Positions 1 through 11,675 of a stretch of 64,000 nucleotides of DNA are shown here, one piece after another; the first letter of the stretch is position 1; every line of letters begins with the position of its first letter. Source of the DNA: Symbiodinium microadriaticum (lineage: Eukaryota > Sar > Dinophyceae > Suessiales > Symbiodiniaceae); the NCBI GenBank assembly GCA_001939145.1, contig LSRX01000822.1, forward strand, positions 100,425 through 164,424, written 5' to 3'. The position numbers and the translations under genes are program-made. The notes under the pieces are model-generated. The model ran no database searches. It saw only the letters and a list, made by a program, of their open reading frames with translations, and had not been told where the DNA came from.

Positions 1-554
1 CTGCATGGAAATGGTGCCGCCGTTTGTAGGAGCTGGTAGATGCCAGAATCATGATCGTCATTGTGTTGCTGGAGGTGATGATGAAATCGAACAGGTTTTG
101 AGTACCAGAGAAGGAGAGGTTGATGATGACGTTTTTGCTGATGATGGGCACGGCGAGGATGACAGTAATGATGGCTGCGCCGGTGGCACAGACGATCAGG
201 TGCATTTGCACGAGGAATGATGCGGATGCAGAGTGGTGATTGGGCGAAGTATTGTACAAGATGGAACATTGTCACGAAGTAACTGTCTCAAAGGTAAAGG
301 TCTGGGAGAAGCAGCCCGAGTGCCTGATCTAGATGTCCATGAACCTCAATCAGCAACGAACACAACAGCAGCTCTGGTTTTCCAGCCAACCAGCAACTGC
401 CCGCCAAAGCGGTCGATCCCAAACAGCCGCCTTGCCCACACTCGCGCCGAACCCGCAGACTGCGGGTGCTTGAGTTCCTGAATGTGGATTGGCTCCGCAC
501 ATGAACGTGGGAGTGGCTGGTTAGGTTGTATGTGCTTACTCGACAATGCTGCAG
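1..554. other. left-edge stretch, no supported gene
   Basis: From 5 to 220 the + strand reads as an Asp/Glu/His-rich open frame, while the - strand (271 down to 1) reads as a hydrophobic one. Both follow from repeated GAT/ATC triplets, so neither is called. Nothing else is recognisable before the exon at 555. Confidence 0.4.
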
Positions 555-764
555 GACCAAGTGGAGGGTCCCAAAGACACTCCTCCAGAAGTGGCCCTTC
601 GAAAGACGTATGACTACCATGCCGACAAGGCATACGAAAGCACGATGTTCACCGATCTCACGCAGCGTGTTTGCAAGTTTCTGCCAGGAAGCTTTGCGTT
701 TGGCACGTTTGGCCATGACGAAGTACAACTACAACAGATGACTTGGCACATCTATGCGCTTGCC
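555..764 (+). CDS. candidate internal exon, unrecognised protein
   Basis: The open frame is bounded by a good acceptor (TGCTGCAG|GAC) and a canonical donor (GCC|GTGAGTAGG) and encodes 70 residues. The composition is protein-like: a charged start (DQVEGPKDTPPEVAL), then YDYHADKAYES, then an aromatic stretch containing FLPGSFAFGTFGHDE. I do not recognise the family. A later segment in the same frame (about 1228-1301, containing LSKNENVLELMLSTIV and followed by a GC donor) may be another exon of the same gene. The intervening sequence stays open in this frame but looks less protein-like. The + orientation agrees with every other supported gene in the window. It could still be a chance open frame. 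Confidence 0.4.
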
Positions 765-3180
765 GTGAGTAGGATGCTGGCATGCCGGCTGAAATACGCT
801 GCCTGCGTGTCCAAGACACTGTGTGTCCAAATTTCTGGCACTTTAGCCTGCGAAGCCTCATGCGGACGGAGGCGCAAAACTCTTTACATGCTGGGAGTGA
901 ATGCAACGGTGACAGTAATCAAGCTGATGAAAAATTCACGCAATGCATGTAGAACAAGTGTCAGGTTCTGCCTGCGGCGTGGCCAGTCCGTCCAGCTCCC
1001 AGTGTTTGGCATGTCTTCGAAGCCGACCTTTGCATGCACTCCTGCATCGACTAGCTTCCTCAGCAGGCACCTTTTGACGAAGAATGTGGTAATAAGACGG
1101 TCCTTGTTGGGAGTGATGAAGAAGCTCACCAGTCACCACATCGAGTCTGGAAATCGGACACCGTGGAACTGCTCTACGGACGGACAGAAACAGCAGCACT
1201 TGTGTTGCCCCGAATTGCTGCAACTAAGACTGTCCAAGAATGAGAATGTCCTGGAGCTAATGCTCAGCACAATCGTATCTACATTCTGGAGCTATATCGA
1301 TGCCGCGTGTGTCGTGTGCCTACTACTACTGTAGTAGTGTCTCCAGTGGTTGTTGCAGTCGTAACTGTCGTAACTCAAGAGTTTGCGCAAGTGCGAGTCA
1401 CGAGCAGTGTGACGCTTATTCTGGGGAGACAACGACGGCCAAACCCGAAACCCTTCTTCACCGCCAGGGCATTGCACAATCTGCCGAAGCCTGCTTCGGC
1501 CCAGGCCGCTCTGTCGCAGAACGTTTGAGGGTCTTAGGATGTGACGTTTCTTGGCCGACTATGCCAAAGCAACCAAACGGAACACTACATGCGTAGGGAG
1601 TCCATGATTTGGGTTGGATAGCACGAGATGCCTGGCAGTCTTGTCCAATGTTTTGCGTCGTTCTGTTCGAAGATGACTCCGAAAAAATGAAGCTGGCAGC
1701 TAGTAAAATATTGATATTATTGGATAGTCTCTTGTGATTTGGCGGTCTTGCCGGGCCCCATGTACTGACCTGGCTCCTTGGGCTTCTGCAGCTCAGGTAA
1801 CTAGGTTCTCCGTTATGGCCGTCGGCGAAAATCGCTCGAGTCATTCGGGCACCAGTGCTAGCCAACACATTGCAAACGTTTCTACACGGTGCTGCTGGTA
1901 GTTGCGTTGCAATAGTTCACAACTTAGGTCCTTAGGTCCTAGGTCATGTATATACTTTCCAAACGGTTTGGGTTAAAGCAGTTAAAGCAGCCGAGTCAGT
2001 GGCAGCTCGGCAGTTTGAACTTGAACATCTTGAGATGTTTTTCCGTTCAGAAAGGACTCGCCAGTGTCCGAATTACGGCTTCCTCACTGTCAGGTCCCGA
2101 GGGCGCAGATGCAGCAGCCGCTGCAGAGAATTAGAGCCTTTGCTGAAGAAGAGCGAATTTAAAGGATGAGCTTAGCATGGAGTTTGAAGTGCCTCTCAGA
2201 TACGAAGGGATGTGTTGGTACCGCATACACTGCAGCTGCTGCAACCTGAAGAAGATGCTGGGGCATTGGCGTGGTAAGATTTTCAGACGAAGAGATTGCA
2301 CCCGCAGGCAGGGACTTGGGCATGCCGCAGCCTGTTCCGGGTTTCGAGGCAGGGAGACCTCAGGCTGCACCCAGGAGCAGCTCGGAAGCGCGGAATTAGG
2401 ACTAACAGAGGCAGGTTGCAGAGAACAATCGAGAAGAGTGTCGACAATGAGTAGTGACAGTTTCTTTACTTGTTCCTTATCACAATTCAGGAACTCTGTT
2501 CCAGCTACCAAGTTGCAGTTTCAGCGACAGTTTTCGGTGATGCCATGTTTCGTCATGGTTGGGTCATGGGGCAGAATGCATCCTGATCGTCCGCTGGGAC
2601 TTCGAAGAACTCGATGGGCTCAGAGCCGCATGGGGGGGTTTCTTTCTGCTCATTGCAACGATGCACGCCAGATCATCCCAGAAGCGACAAGGTTAGTGGA
2701 ATGGTGCACGGTTTCCCAAATCCAGCTGCTTAGAACTTCGTAGAAGTCTCCATTGCCATGCGGCTGCTGGCTCTCCTTCTGGGGCTTGTCGCGCTGCGGT
2801 GACTTGGCCAAGACTTTGGGTGTGACAGAGCACGAAAGTCGCTCCAGAAGAGGTCCCAGGCTCAGGTCGAAACGGAAAACTGCAGGCTGGCCCCGGCTTT
2901 CCTTCCTGCAGCGCCCGCGCTGCACACGCTGCCAACTGTTTCAGCCCGAGCTGAGCGAGCTGAACTCCCAAGACAGACGTCAGCCAAGGCTAGAACATGA
3001 TAGACAGAACAGTCTTCAACGCAACTGCTGTGAACAGTTCAATAGTGTTCAACGAGCGCATGTGAGTGCAGGACAATATCGCATTTGCTGCTGCAGCTGT
3101 TGGTGTCGCGGCCGCGCTGCTGAAGGAGCGGTGCCAATTTTGCTCGAGAAGGTGTGTGCATTTCTGTTTCGTGTGTGTTC
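765..3180. other. no supported gene apart from a possible exon near 1228-1301
   Basis: Short overlapping frames occur on both strands without a recognisable domain. A short inverted TACTACTACTGTAGTAGT occurs near 1319. Nothing else was identified. Confidence 0.4.
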
Positions 3181-3640
3181 GTGGGTCTCTGTCTCTCGCT
3201 CTGTCTGTCTGTCTGTTTGTCTCTGTGTGTCTGTCTGTGTGTGTGTGTGTGTGTGTTTTGTGTGTGTGTGTGTGGTGTGTGTGTTGTGTGTTTTGTGTGT
3301 GAGTCACAGTGTGTGTGTGTGTGTCTCTGTGTGTGTGTGTTGTGTGTTTTGTGTGTGAGTCACAGTGTGTGTGTGTGTGTCTCTGTGTGTGTGTGTGTGT
3401 GTGTGTCTCTGTGTGTGTGTGTGTGTGTCTCTGTGTGTGTCTGTGTGTGTGTCTGTGTGTGTGTCTGTGTGTGTGTCTCTGTGTGTGTCTGTGTGTGTGT
3501 CTGTGTGTGTGTGTCTGTGTGTCTGTGTGTGTCTGTGTGTGTGTCTGTGTGTGTGTGTCTGTGTGTGTGTGTGCTTGTTTTGTGTGTGTGTGTGTGTGTC
3601 TGTGTGTGTGTGGGCGCGCGCGCGTGTATGTGTGGGCGCA
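3181..3640. repeat. GT / CTGT microsatellite
   Basis: Almost pure (GT)n is interrupted by CTCT, TTTT and GAGTCACA blocks. The block TGAGTCACAGTGTGTG occurs twice, at about 3299 and 3355, showing local segment duplication. It ends in a GCGCGCGCG run near 3613. The Cys/Val open frames across it come from the repeat and are not genes. Confidence 0.95.
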
Positions 3641-4924
3641 TGCAGATCTGATTCAGATTCATCAAACAATTCAATACTTTTTTGACGCATGTTGATGTTT
3701 TCGTCTTTCCAACCAAAATATATAAATGTACTTGACTCAGTAATATAAAATATAATCCGACGCAGTATGGCAATGGGTCTCATTCTGAAGCTGTTAACAG
3801 CACGCACGATCCCCGTTTTTTCACACCACCGGGGCGGGTGGGTGGGTTGTTTGTTTTGTTGTTGTGTGTTGTTTGGTTGGTTGTTTGCTTGCATGCTTGG
3901 TTGGTTGTTTGTGTGTGTGTGTGTGTGTGCCCGCATGCGGGTGGGTGCCGGCGACTGCTGATGTCGAGATGAGCAGAGGATACTGATGGCATTCAGTGTG
4001 GCATTTCCTTGTTGACAGAACTCACCCAAGCGCCGCAGCATCCATGCATCGTCGTTGACAGGGGCAACACTGTGCGACGCTCTCAGCAAAGACGCACATC
4101 AAGTGCAGTTGGAGCAAGCAGAACTTTTCCAAGGCACGCCAAGCCCGGAAAGCGGAAGAGTGGCCAGGAATGCTTTTGTGTTGAGAAATCTCTTCTCTAG
4201 CTTGCAGGCACAAATGTGTAGCCATTTTCAGGCGCAGCCTCTACAGCTGCTATACCCTCTACTTTCGCCGCAGCTTGGAGATCAGTTGGGGTGACATTGG
4301 GAACACCTTGGAAACTCAAGTGCTTGCAGCCAGGAGCGCAGATCAGAGTGTGGTGAGCTCAGGCTGGCGTTACTACGAAGACCGGGCCCGGCGCAATCTG
4401 CGAAACCGGGCATACAACATTTTCATGAAGTTACTTGGCTGGTGCAGAACTGAGCCGTTCATCAGAGTTTGGAAGTTTGACCTTGATTGTGTCTTCGCGT
4501 TTACTTACTCAATTCGCTTTCATGTTTGCTGTGGCTGCAATGCAGATGCTCGACCTAAAGGTGCTCTTCGACAATGCTTTCGGCAGACACAAGTTGACCT
4601 CGACAGGTGGTCTAATGCAACGAACTGCACCGCCCACTCCGAAACAGGCAAGGCATGGCGGCTTGCAGACACCTCGGAGCCCAGGAACCGGTACAAGAAG
4701 GCAATGAAGAAGGTCCTGCGATACGTGGTTGAGTTGGAATATGGAGACAAGCAGCCTGCGAGTCACCAGGAGGCGTGTCCCTTCACCCAGGATCCAGCAC
4801 AATAACTCGAATGCCATGTCGGCATGCTGAATCTGGGCTTAGTTCAAACAGGTAATGGACGAAGTGAAGGACATACTTGATGAAGCGTGCCTCTTGGCCG
4901 AGACTTCAGACTTGCATCGGTTCC
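3641..4924. other. no supported gene
   Basis: A short second GT/GTTG-rich patch lies at 3840-3935. The frame at 4275-4805 is long (176 codons) and has a charged C-terminal part (RYKKAMKKVLRYVVELEYGD), but I recognise no domain and see no convincing splice context. I leave it uncalled. Confidence 0.4.
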
Positions 4925-5070
4925 GTTTGTGAGAGAGTGAGAGTGGGAGAGAGAGCGAGAGAGAGTTTCCGCCAATGAACTGAGGGGGTGCGTTCGCGCA
5001 CGGGGAGGGTGGCCTGGACGCTGCTGCCTTCCTCTGCCCCTGTAGAGAGAGAGAGAGAGAGAGAGAGAGC
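4925..5070. repeat. GA-tailed GC-hairpin repeat, copy 1
   Basis: GA-rich sequence is followed by a GGTGCGTTCGCGCAC hairpin, then CTCTGCCCCTGTAGAGAGAGAGAG. The same arrangement (GTGCGCG hairpin, TTGCCCCGGTAGAGAGAG) recurs at 43400-43545, so this looks like a dispersed short repeat. Confidence 0.55.
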
Positions 5071-5184
5071 TTGCCAAATCTTGCCACCCAACTGCCCGGG
5101 GGGAACCCCATCGCGGCATAGGCATCCAAAAAACTTGCTAAGCATCAAAAAAATGGATAAGCATCAACAAAATTTTTGTAGACA

Positions 5185-5218
5185 GTAGTAGTATGTGACT
5201 AGTAGTAGTAGTAGTAGT

Positions 5219-5258
<40 letters not shown>

Positions 5259-5353
5259 CTAGTCGTAGTGGTGGTAGTAGTAGTAGTAGTAGTCGTCGTC
5301 GTCGTCGTCGTAGTAGTCGTAGTAGTCGTAGTAGTCGTAGTAGTCGTAGTAGT
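5185..5353. repeat. TAG/CAG/TCG trinucleotide array up to gap
   Basis: (TAG)n passes into (CAG)n, back to (TAG)n, then (TCG)n, then a hexanucleotide (AGTCGT)n that runs into the assembly gap. Confidence 0.95.
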
Positions 5354-5881
5354 NNNNNNNNNNNNNNNNNNNNNNNNNNNNNNNNNNNNNNNNNNNNNNN
5401 NNNNNNNNNNNNNNNNNNNNNNNNNNNNNNNNNNNNNNNNNNNNNNNNNNNNNNNNNNNNNNNNNNNNNNNNNNNNNNNNNNNNNNNNNNNNNNNNNNNN
5501 NNNNNNNNNNNNNNNNNNNNNNNNNNNNNNNNNNNNNNNNNNNNNNNNNNNNNNNNNNNNNNNNNNNNNNNNNNNNNNNNNNNNNNNNNNNNNNNNNNNN
5601 NNNNNNNNNNNNNNNNNNNNNNNNNNNNNNNNNNNNNNNNNNNNNNNNNNNNNNNNNNNNNNNNNNNNNNNNNNNNNNNNNNNNNNNNNNNNNNNNNNNN
5701 NNNNNNNNNNNNNNNNNNNNNNNNNNNNNNNNNNNNNNNNNNNNNNNNNNNNNNNNNNNNNNNNNNNNNNNNNNNNNNNNNNNNNNNNNNNNNNNNNNNN
5801 NNNNNNNNNNNNNNNNNNNNNNNNNNNNNNNNNNNNNNNNNNNNNNNNNNNNNNNNNNNNNNNNNNNNNNNNNNNNNNNNN
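5354..5881. other. assembly gap (N)
   Basis: There are 528 Ns. The left edge is (AGTCGT)n and the right edge is (AGTTGT)n, so the missing sequence is probably more TAG-type array. Confidence 0.99.
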
Positions 5882-5941
5882 AGTTGTAGTTGTAGTTGTA
5901 GTTGTAGTTGTAGTTGTGGTGGTGGTAGTGGTGGTAGTAGC

Positions 5942-5976
<35 letters not shown>

Positions 5977-5993
5977 CAGTAGGAGTAGTAGGA
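5882..5993. repeat. (AGTTGT)n then (TAG)n array
   Basis: Hexanucleotide AGTTGT repeats pass through GGTGGTAG into pure (TAG)n. Confidence 0.95.
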
Positions 5994-6782
5994 CAGAGGC
6001 AAGAAATCCGAGGCGCCACTGGCACAACAAGACCCAATCCCCATCCTCCTGCCTGGAGCGTCGCACTCCTCCAAACACCAAAGTCCGCGTGCGCCCATGC
6101 GCAGCACGCCAGACCAGTGTCTCAAGCGGCTGCGCGGCTGCGTGCTTTCCGTGAAGCCAACGAGCTGACGTCCTGGTCGGCGCCCTTGGAGGCTGAGCGG
6201 CTCACCGTCGAGCAGCTAGCTGCCATATCCCTCCCAGATCTACATTGGAATCTACATGCCATCTTCCAGCAGATACCAGCCGGTATCCTGCTCACATTGA
6301 AAAACGCGGCGGACGCCTGGATGGCTAAGGCCGGCCGGGCCCACTGAATGCAATGTGGTACATTCATGTGCACATTGCCTTGAATGAGCGCATGGCGTGT
6401 GGCAGGCACCTTTTTTTGCCGAAGAGTCAGCACGTGACCAAGACCGCAGACAGAAGGCCAGGGCTGAACCGCGAGGCCGTGCGGCTTGACTGCCTGCAGC
6501 CTTGAATTTGTCAGCCGACCCGAAGCACTTCGCCCGAAGGAACCAAGTCGGCTCAAACAGGAAGCAGCAGCACTGCAGCCTTTCCGGCGTCCGATAGGAC
6601 ACCCATGTCTCTGCGCTTGCATGTGAGTCATATCACATATGGATTAGAGGCTGAGGTTTGGCAAAGCGATGAGTTTGACGATGATGTGGAAGCCGCTCAC
6701 CGAGCCAGCATATCTCCAGCCCTTGCGTGGAGTTGCCTTGCCCAAAACTTCTGTTGTGGCGAGCTCGTCCTGCTATATACAA
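5994..6782. other. no firmly supported gene
   Basis: An acidic frame near 6665-6715 (EFDDDVEAAHRA) lies just upstream of the duplicated blocks and may be an upstream exon of that gene. The rest is unrecognised. Confidence 0.35.
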
Positions 6783-6975
6783 GTCAAGGAGGTCGAGAAC
6801 GAGCAAACCGAGCACCAGGAAACGCCTGCAGTTCACGGGTGGTCGTTGCTGCTGTGTCCAATATAAGCCCACTTCATCTCAACGTACGCCAGGACGCGAG
6901 TGTCGACGACGAGGGTGACGAAGACTTGCAGGACCAGGAAGTGCAGCGCCCGAGCATGCCTGCAAGCCTGTAAAC
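6783..6975 (+). CDS. duplicated acidic coding block, copy A
   Basis: There are two blocks. The first (about 6787-6862) reads KEVENEQTEHQETPAVHGW then LLLCP. The second (from about 6895, after acceptor ACGCCAG) reads DASVDDEGDEDLQDQE. Both align with copy B downstream (KEFEDEKMESEEKPANHGW, LLLCP; VDEEDGDMQD). Several differences between copies are third-position silent changes in this + frame, which supports + strand coding. The blocks are probably separate exons, since a stop follows the first. The family is not recognised. Confidence 0.45.
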
Positions 6976-7021
6976 CCTTCTGTTATAGTTGGCTCATGCT
7001 GCCACCAGTCTTCAGCATAAA

Positions 7022-7201
7022 TGCAAGGAGTTCGAGGATGAAAAGATGGAGAGCGAGGAGAAGCCTGCAAATCATGGGTGGCCGTTACTGCTATGTCCAG
7101 TGCCCATTTCTCATATGCGAGGGTGCCACCCCAGTTGACGAGGAAGACGGAGACATGCAGGATCGGAGCAGTAAGAGCAAAGCCCGAGCATGCCTGTATA
7201 A
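7022..7201 (+). CDS. duplicated acidic coding block, copy B
   Basis: This is a paralogue of copy A about 240 bp downstream with the same two-block structure: KEFEDEKMESEEKPANHGW followed by LLLCP (from about 7025), then after an AG (CATATGCGAG) GATPVDEEDGDMQDRS (from about 7122). Copy B stays open past the point where copy A meets TAA. It could be tandem exon duplication or tandem gene duplication, which is common in dinoflagellates. Function is unknown. Confidence 0.45.
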
Positions 7202-7800
7202 TTAGAAAAAATGCCACCATGTTTTGCTTGCCGAAGACATGCAACAAGGAGAGCTCCCGCCCCAGGTTGCCCCTCAGGACGTCGTAGCACGGACCGTGTA
7301 TTTATAATTCTTGGTGGTTTGCTTAGTCTTGCAGGAACCGCCGGAGAAGTGGCTGGTGAGCCTTCATGGCTGCGTTCACAGATCGCGCACAGCAAACCTG
7401 TTGGCATGCGCAAAAGACGCTACCAAAATGAGGGAGTTGCCAAGTGGCTCGTCGGGCCGTGGGTACGCTTTCTGTACCCCAGCGTGCGTCGAAGAGCGCC
7501 TTCCCAGGAACACTCCGCCGGCTCCCTGATGGCATCGACTCTGTATGCCCCGCAAAAAAAAACAAAGTAAGCCTTATTGCGCAAAGCCTTCTTGCTGCAG
7601 GGCTGGCCATCATGGTGTTGCCACAATAGATATATCAAACATGCGGACATCCCAATTGCTTATTGCCGGTACGGGTATACGGGGTCTGGGCACCCTCCAC
7701 AGCTTTCGCACCTCCCGTGCACGCCTTCCGCACGCCCCTCCGCCGATCCTTGATGCTCGTAGTCACAGCGTGAGGGCTCAGAAACACTCGATCACAAACA
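7202..7800. other. no supported gene
   Basis: Only short overlapping frames on both strands, without a recognisable domain. Confidence 0.4.
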
Positions 7801-7864
7801 TAGCAGCAGTAGTAGTAATAGTTAGTAGTCGTCGTCGTCGCCGTCGTAGTAGTAGTAATAGTAA

Positions 7865-7903
<39 letters not shown>

Positions 7904-8079
7904 CAGCAGCAGCAGCAGTAAGTAGTAGCAGCAGCAGTAGCAGTAGCAGTAGCAGTAGCAGTAGCAGTAGCAGTAGCAGTGGTAGTAGCAGTGGTAGTAA
8001 TCGTAGCGGTAGCAGTAGCAGTAGCAGTAGTAGTAGCAGTAGCAGTAGCAGTAGCAGTAGCAGTAGCAGTAGCAGTAAC

Positions 8080-8118
<39 letters not shown>

Positions 8119-8320
8119 CGTAGTAGTAGTAGTAGTAGTAGTAGCAGTAGCAGTAGCAGTCTTAGTAGTCCTAGTAGTTCTAGTAGTCCCAGTAGTCTAG
8201 TAGTAGTAGCAGTAGTAGTAGTCGTCGTCGTAGTAAGTAATAATAATTTAATAGTACTAGTAATTAGTAGTCGGAGTTGTAGGAGTAGTGGTACTAGTAG
8301 TAGTAGCAGTCGCGAAGAGG
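7801..8320. repeat. TAG/CAG mixed trinucleotide and hexanucleotide array
   Basis: It is composed of (TAG)n, (AGTAGC)n and (TCG)n blocks, all with TAG on the + strand. The poly-Leu and poly-Val open frames on both strands are products of the array. Confidence 0.95.
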
Positions 8321-11300
8321 TATCGAAGCCTAGCACGATTCTGTCCTCAGCTATGTTACTATACATTCGGATGAGAGCTTCGGAAGGCATGGCCTACCAA
8401 GCGGGTTCTGATCTTGGGAAGTCATGGACACCAAGTGAAGGCCCAAAGGTCCATGTCCCTCAATCTGACAAGCTCACTAAATCGGCGTTTGGCTCAAGAA
8501 CCAAGTGACGAAGCACAACTAGCGATTCCTTCTGCCATAGCAAAGTGCGTGTAGCCCTTCTGCATAAACAGCAGCTGACCAGCAGCCGAAGAGTAAAAGA
8601 GTGGACAGCGCTTGCCTGCAAGGGAAACCTTTGTCATACCTATCGTGGGTCACAACTACTTACAAAACAACGCTCATCTGAGGGGAGCGAGGTTGTACGG
8701 AACATCGTGTACCAAACCCTCACGCAGAGGGGGAGAGGGGGAGAGGGAGGGCGGCGCGTTGGCTCAGGTTTGCACGCACAGACCTGGAAGGAAGGATGGA
8801 AGGAAGCAAGAGAGAAACAGAGAGAGAGCGAAAACTGTCGTGGTGTAGGCCTCCGGGCCAGGCGGCCCACAAGGCCTCCACCCCTATCAAGCAAGAGAGA
8901 GTCTTCACTACTCAGCAGCTACACAGCCACGGTGCGCACTTTATGTTCCGGTTGAGGCGAGACAATCGACGAGGTAACAGTGCAGGGGGTGCTCCACCGC
9001 AACACTGCCGCGAAGCGGAAGGATCGCAGCTCGACGATCCCGACTCACATTTGCCAACCCCCATTCTGCATTCTACGGATGTGCAGGTATGCTTTCAGAA
9101 AGCGGCTTGTGACGGTTTGTGCAATGCTTGCCGATATGGAGAGCACCTACATCAGCCATGCCAGAGCTTGTGGCATCACACAGAGGACATGTCCGCCATG
9201 TTGCCAACTCTGCACCGAGGTCTTTTCCGTGGCATTCTCCGGGCATGCATAAAGAAAGACCTATTGCCTGAGCGGTCGGACGAGGACCGGTTCACGCCAG
9301 CATACAAGCTTATAGGAGACCTGGATGCATATCAGTTAGTCCCACAGAGAGGATTGACGGACGGCTACTTTTAAGTTTTGCCTTACTACAGTATACATCT
9401 GGGACCAGCTCGTGTCAACCTGTCACATGTGGAATTGGACGCGCTGAATGACCTGAGGCTACACCATGCCAGAGTGCAACTTTGTGCGAGAGCCGCGGCC
9501 GTGGCAGCTGCCAGGATGGAAGTCACCCTGGATGCTGAAGCGGCTCAACTTTGATCAGCTTCTCAACTGCTCGTTTTTGCGTTGGCAAACTCCCGCTCTT
9601 TTGCGAGGTGGGAGTGGGAAAAGTGGCGGAAGCTGACTGGACGCAAGTGAGAGCCCTGTCGAAGCGTGTGACTTCGAACTGCTCAGTGCATGAGCCATAA
9701 GCCATCTCATCAGTAAGAGCCTTCTCTAGGAGCTATCATCAAAAGACACCATGCATCGCATGCTTTCTGAGACGGAGACTTAAGCAACCCAGAGGCTGTG
9801 CGCATGCTGCTCCTGCAGCATGCGTATCCGAGACACAACAGCATCGATTGCTTGGTCTCACCTTCTGTCGCACGCAGGGCCGCAAAGATCTACTCTTGCC
9901 TTGCTGACTGTCGCAAGTCTACACACAGGCATTCAACGTGATGGGAAGTGCATGACGTCTCCACCATTGCAGGCAAGCAGCCTGGACGCCACGCCGTCCC
10001 TGCAGAATCTGCCAGGCTGCATTACCTTACCTCTCTTCCTGGATGCTCTCGCACCCACACCAGCGGTGTCAGTGACGTCGAGTGCTTCTGTCAACCCATG
10101 AAAGCCGAGCTGACTCGAGGCTTACAGCTCGGTGGCCTGCCAGGTTCCGGGACCTACTCGAAGCAGACTTGTTTGACTTTTGCCTATTTGCGATGCTTTG
10201 AGCCTACTGAGCCTTTTCTCAGGCTTCTAAGCTTGAAGTGTGTGCTGAGTGATTGGCATCGCAGCTAGCCACGGTCGACAGGCCTTCAGGGTTTGCAGCA
10301 GTCCTTGGGCTCTCATCTCAGAACCATCCAGACTCCTGCAAGACGGCACAAGACCCACCTCCCGAAGCACCTGTGCACTAGAGCTGGGTCATCGCAGGAC
10401 GGTGCAGTTTGTGGCCGTTTGTTGTCACCTTGAAAGGGAAGCCCAAGCTTTGTTTTGACCGAGGGCTGGGACATCCCTGGAGCAGCGGGTTTCCACAGGC
10501 ACCAGTACAGCTGAGAGCGACAGCACTTGCGACATAAGATGGTCGAAAGTTAACCGCTACGCGTAAACAGAGGGGGGAGATCAATAGTGGGAGGTGGCTG
10601 AGCGGGGGTCAGCGAACAAACAGAACTGTGAGGGGGGTCCAGCCAACATTATCCAAAAAGAGAGCAGGTGGGAAGGGCAGTGGGGATGATGCGGAAGGGG
10701 ACAGGACGGCGTGGGCGGAGCAATGGAAGCAACAGCGCGAAGAAAACTTCTTGTACAGCAATGATACATACTCATACTAGTAGCAACAATGTAGCCATAA
10801 TAGTACTAGTACTGCAGTAATCCAAATACTCGAAAAAATCGCCGTAACAGTAAGAACAGTACATACAGTACCAATACTTAAGTTGCTGTGACCACCAGCG
10901 GGCGGGGCTGACGGCAGCCAGGACTCAGCTGAAGCGGGCACCCTCATTCTTGAGCCTTAAGCCGTAAACCAGCTGTAACTTAATTTGGGTTGCTGTAATA
11001 CTGAAATAGACGATGATACTAGACTAAGCCTTCGTACAGGACGGCCCCCCCCCTTTTGCCCTGCCCCTGGCGCGCTATCACCGCCGGCGAAACATGCACG
11101 ACACCTGCCCGCACCCCATGCGCGCGTTCCACGTGCTCGCGATGCTCGCCGATGTTCTTTTGGGTTCTCCTGCAGGGAGCGGCACTACCGTCCGCCCTAC
11201 TGCTAAAGAAAGGTCAAGCCGCCGACGGCGTTTGCTCGACAGGGCGAGTCTGACGAGCCTCGATCCCAAAGCATTCATGCAACAGCAAATCGCAGTCCAT

Positions 11301-11570
11301 CCGGCCCAGCACAGATGCCATTCGGCTTGAAGTCGAGTTGGGGGATTGTCCTGAGTGGTGTCGGGGTCCATGACCCAAGCAAGGCTCAAGACAAACAATA
11401 TTTGTGGGAGCCATCCACAAGGAGGGGGAGGGCGGGCAGGGGGAGGGCCGACGTGGTGCCAGAGCGCATGAAACACCTGTTTTTTTTCTGTGTGGTTGGG
11501 CGGGGGGGACGGGGCGTTGCGACCAAAGCTGCGGGTCCAGCTTTTTGATGCCGACAAAGGGGGTCAGAGG
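8321..11570. other. no supported gene; repeats and scattered coding-like pieces
   Basis: 8700-8900 holds a GA-rich/GC-hairpin repeat (TAGGCCTCCGGGCCAGG then CAAGCAAGAGAGAG). A spliced-leader-like 11-mer lies at 8488. A frame near 9260-9374 (LPERSDEDRFTPAYKLIGDL) looks protein-like but is unrecognised. Otherwise I see nothing. Confidence 0.4.
8488..8498 (+). other. possible spliced-leader relic (11-nt match)
   Basis: TTTGGCTCAAG equals the last 11 bases of the conserved dinoflagellate spliced leader, whose 3' end is CCATTTTGGCTCAAG. The bases before it do not match. It is weaker than the 13-nt match at 42220. Confidence 0.25.
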
Positions 11571-11675
11571 AGTATAGTCCTACTAGTAGCACAAGCGGTA
11601 GGAGTTGCAGGAGGAGTAGTAGTGGTCGTGGCAGTGGCAGTAGCAGCAGTAGAAGAAGTAGAAGTCGCGTGACCG
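11571..11675. repeat. short degenerate TAG/GTG/CAG array
   Basis: Interrupted AGTAGT, GGTAGG and CAGTAG triplets with TAG on the + strand. Confidence 0.8.

Noticed and set aside
1-271. Hydrophobic - strand frame resembling a membrane protein
   Set aside because: It is the complement of a GAT-rich, acid-coding + strand; no start, acceptor or recognisable motif on either strand decides between them.
3154-4089. Long Cys/Val and Thr/His open frames on both strands across the GT array
   Set aside because: They are direct translations of the GT/CTGT repeat in every frame and contain no domain.
5138-6347. Open frames spanning the N run
   Set aside because: The gap has unknown sequence, and both edges are trinucleotide repeat.
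6879-7247. - strand frame with hydrophobic stretches over the duplicated blocks
   Set aside because: The two copies differ by indels that break this frame, while the + frame is conserved with silent changes.
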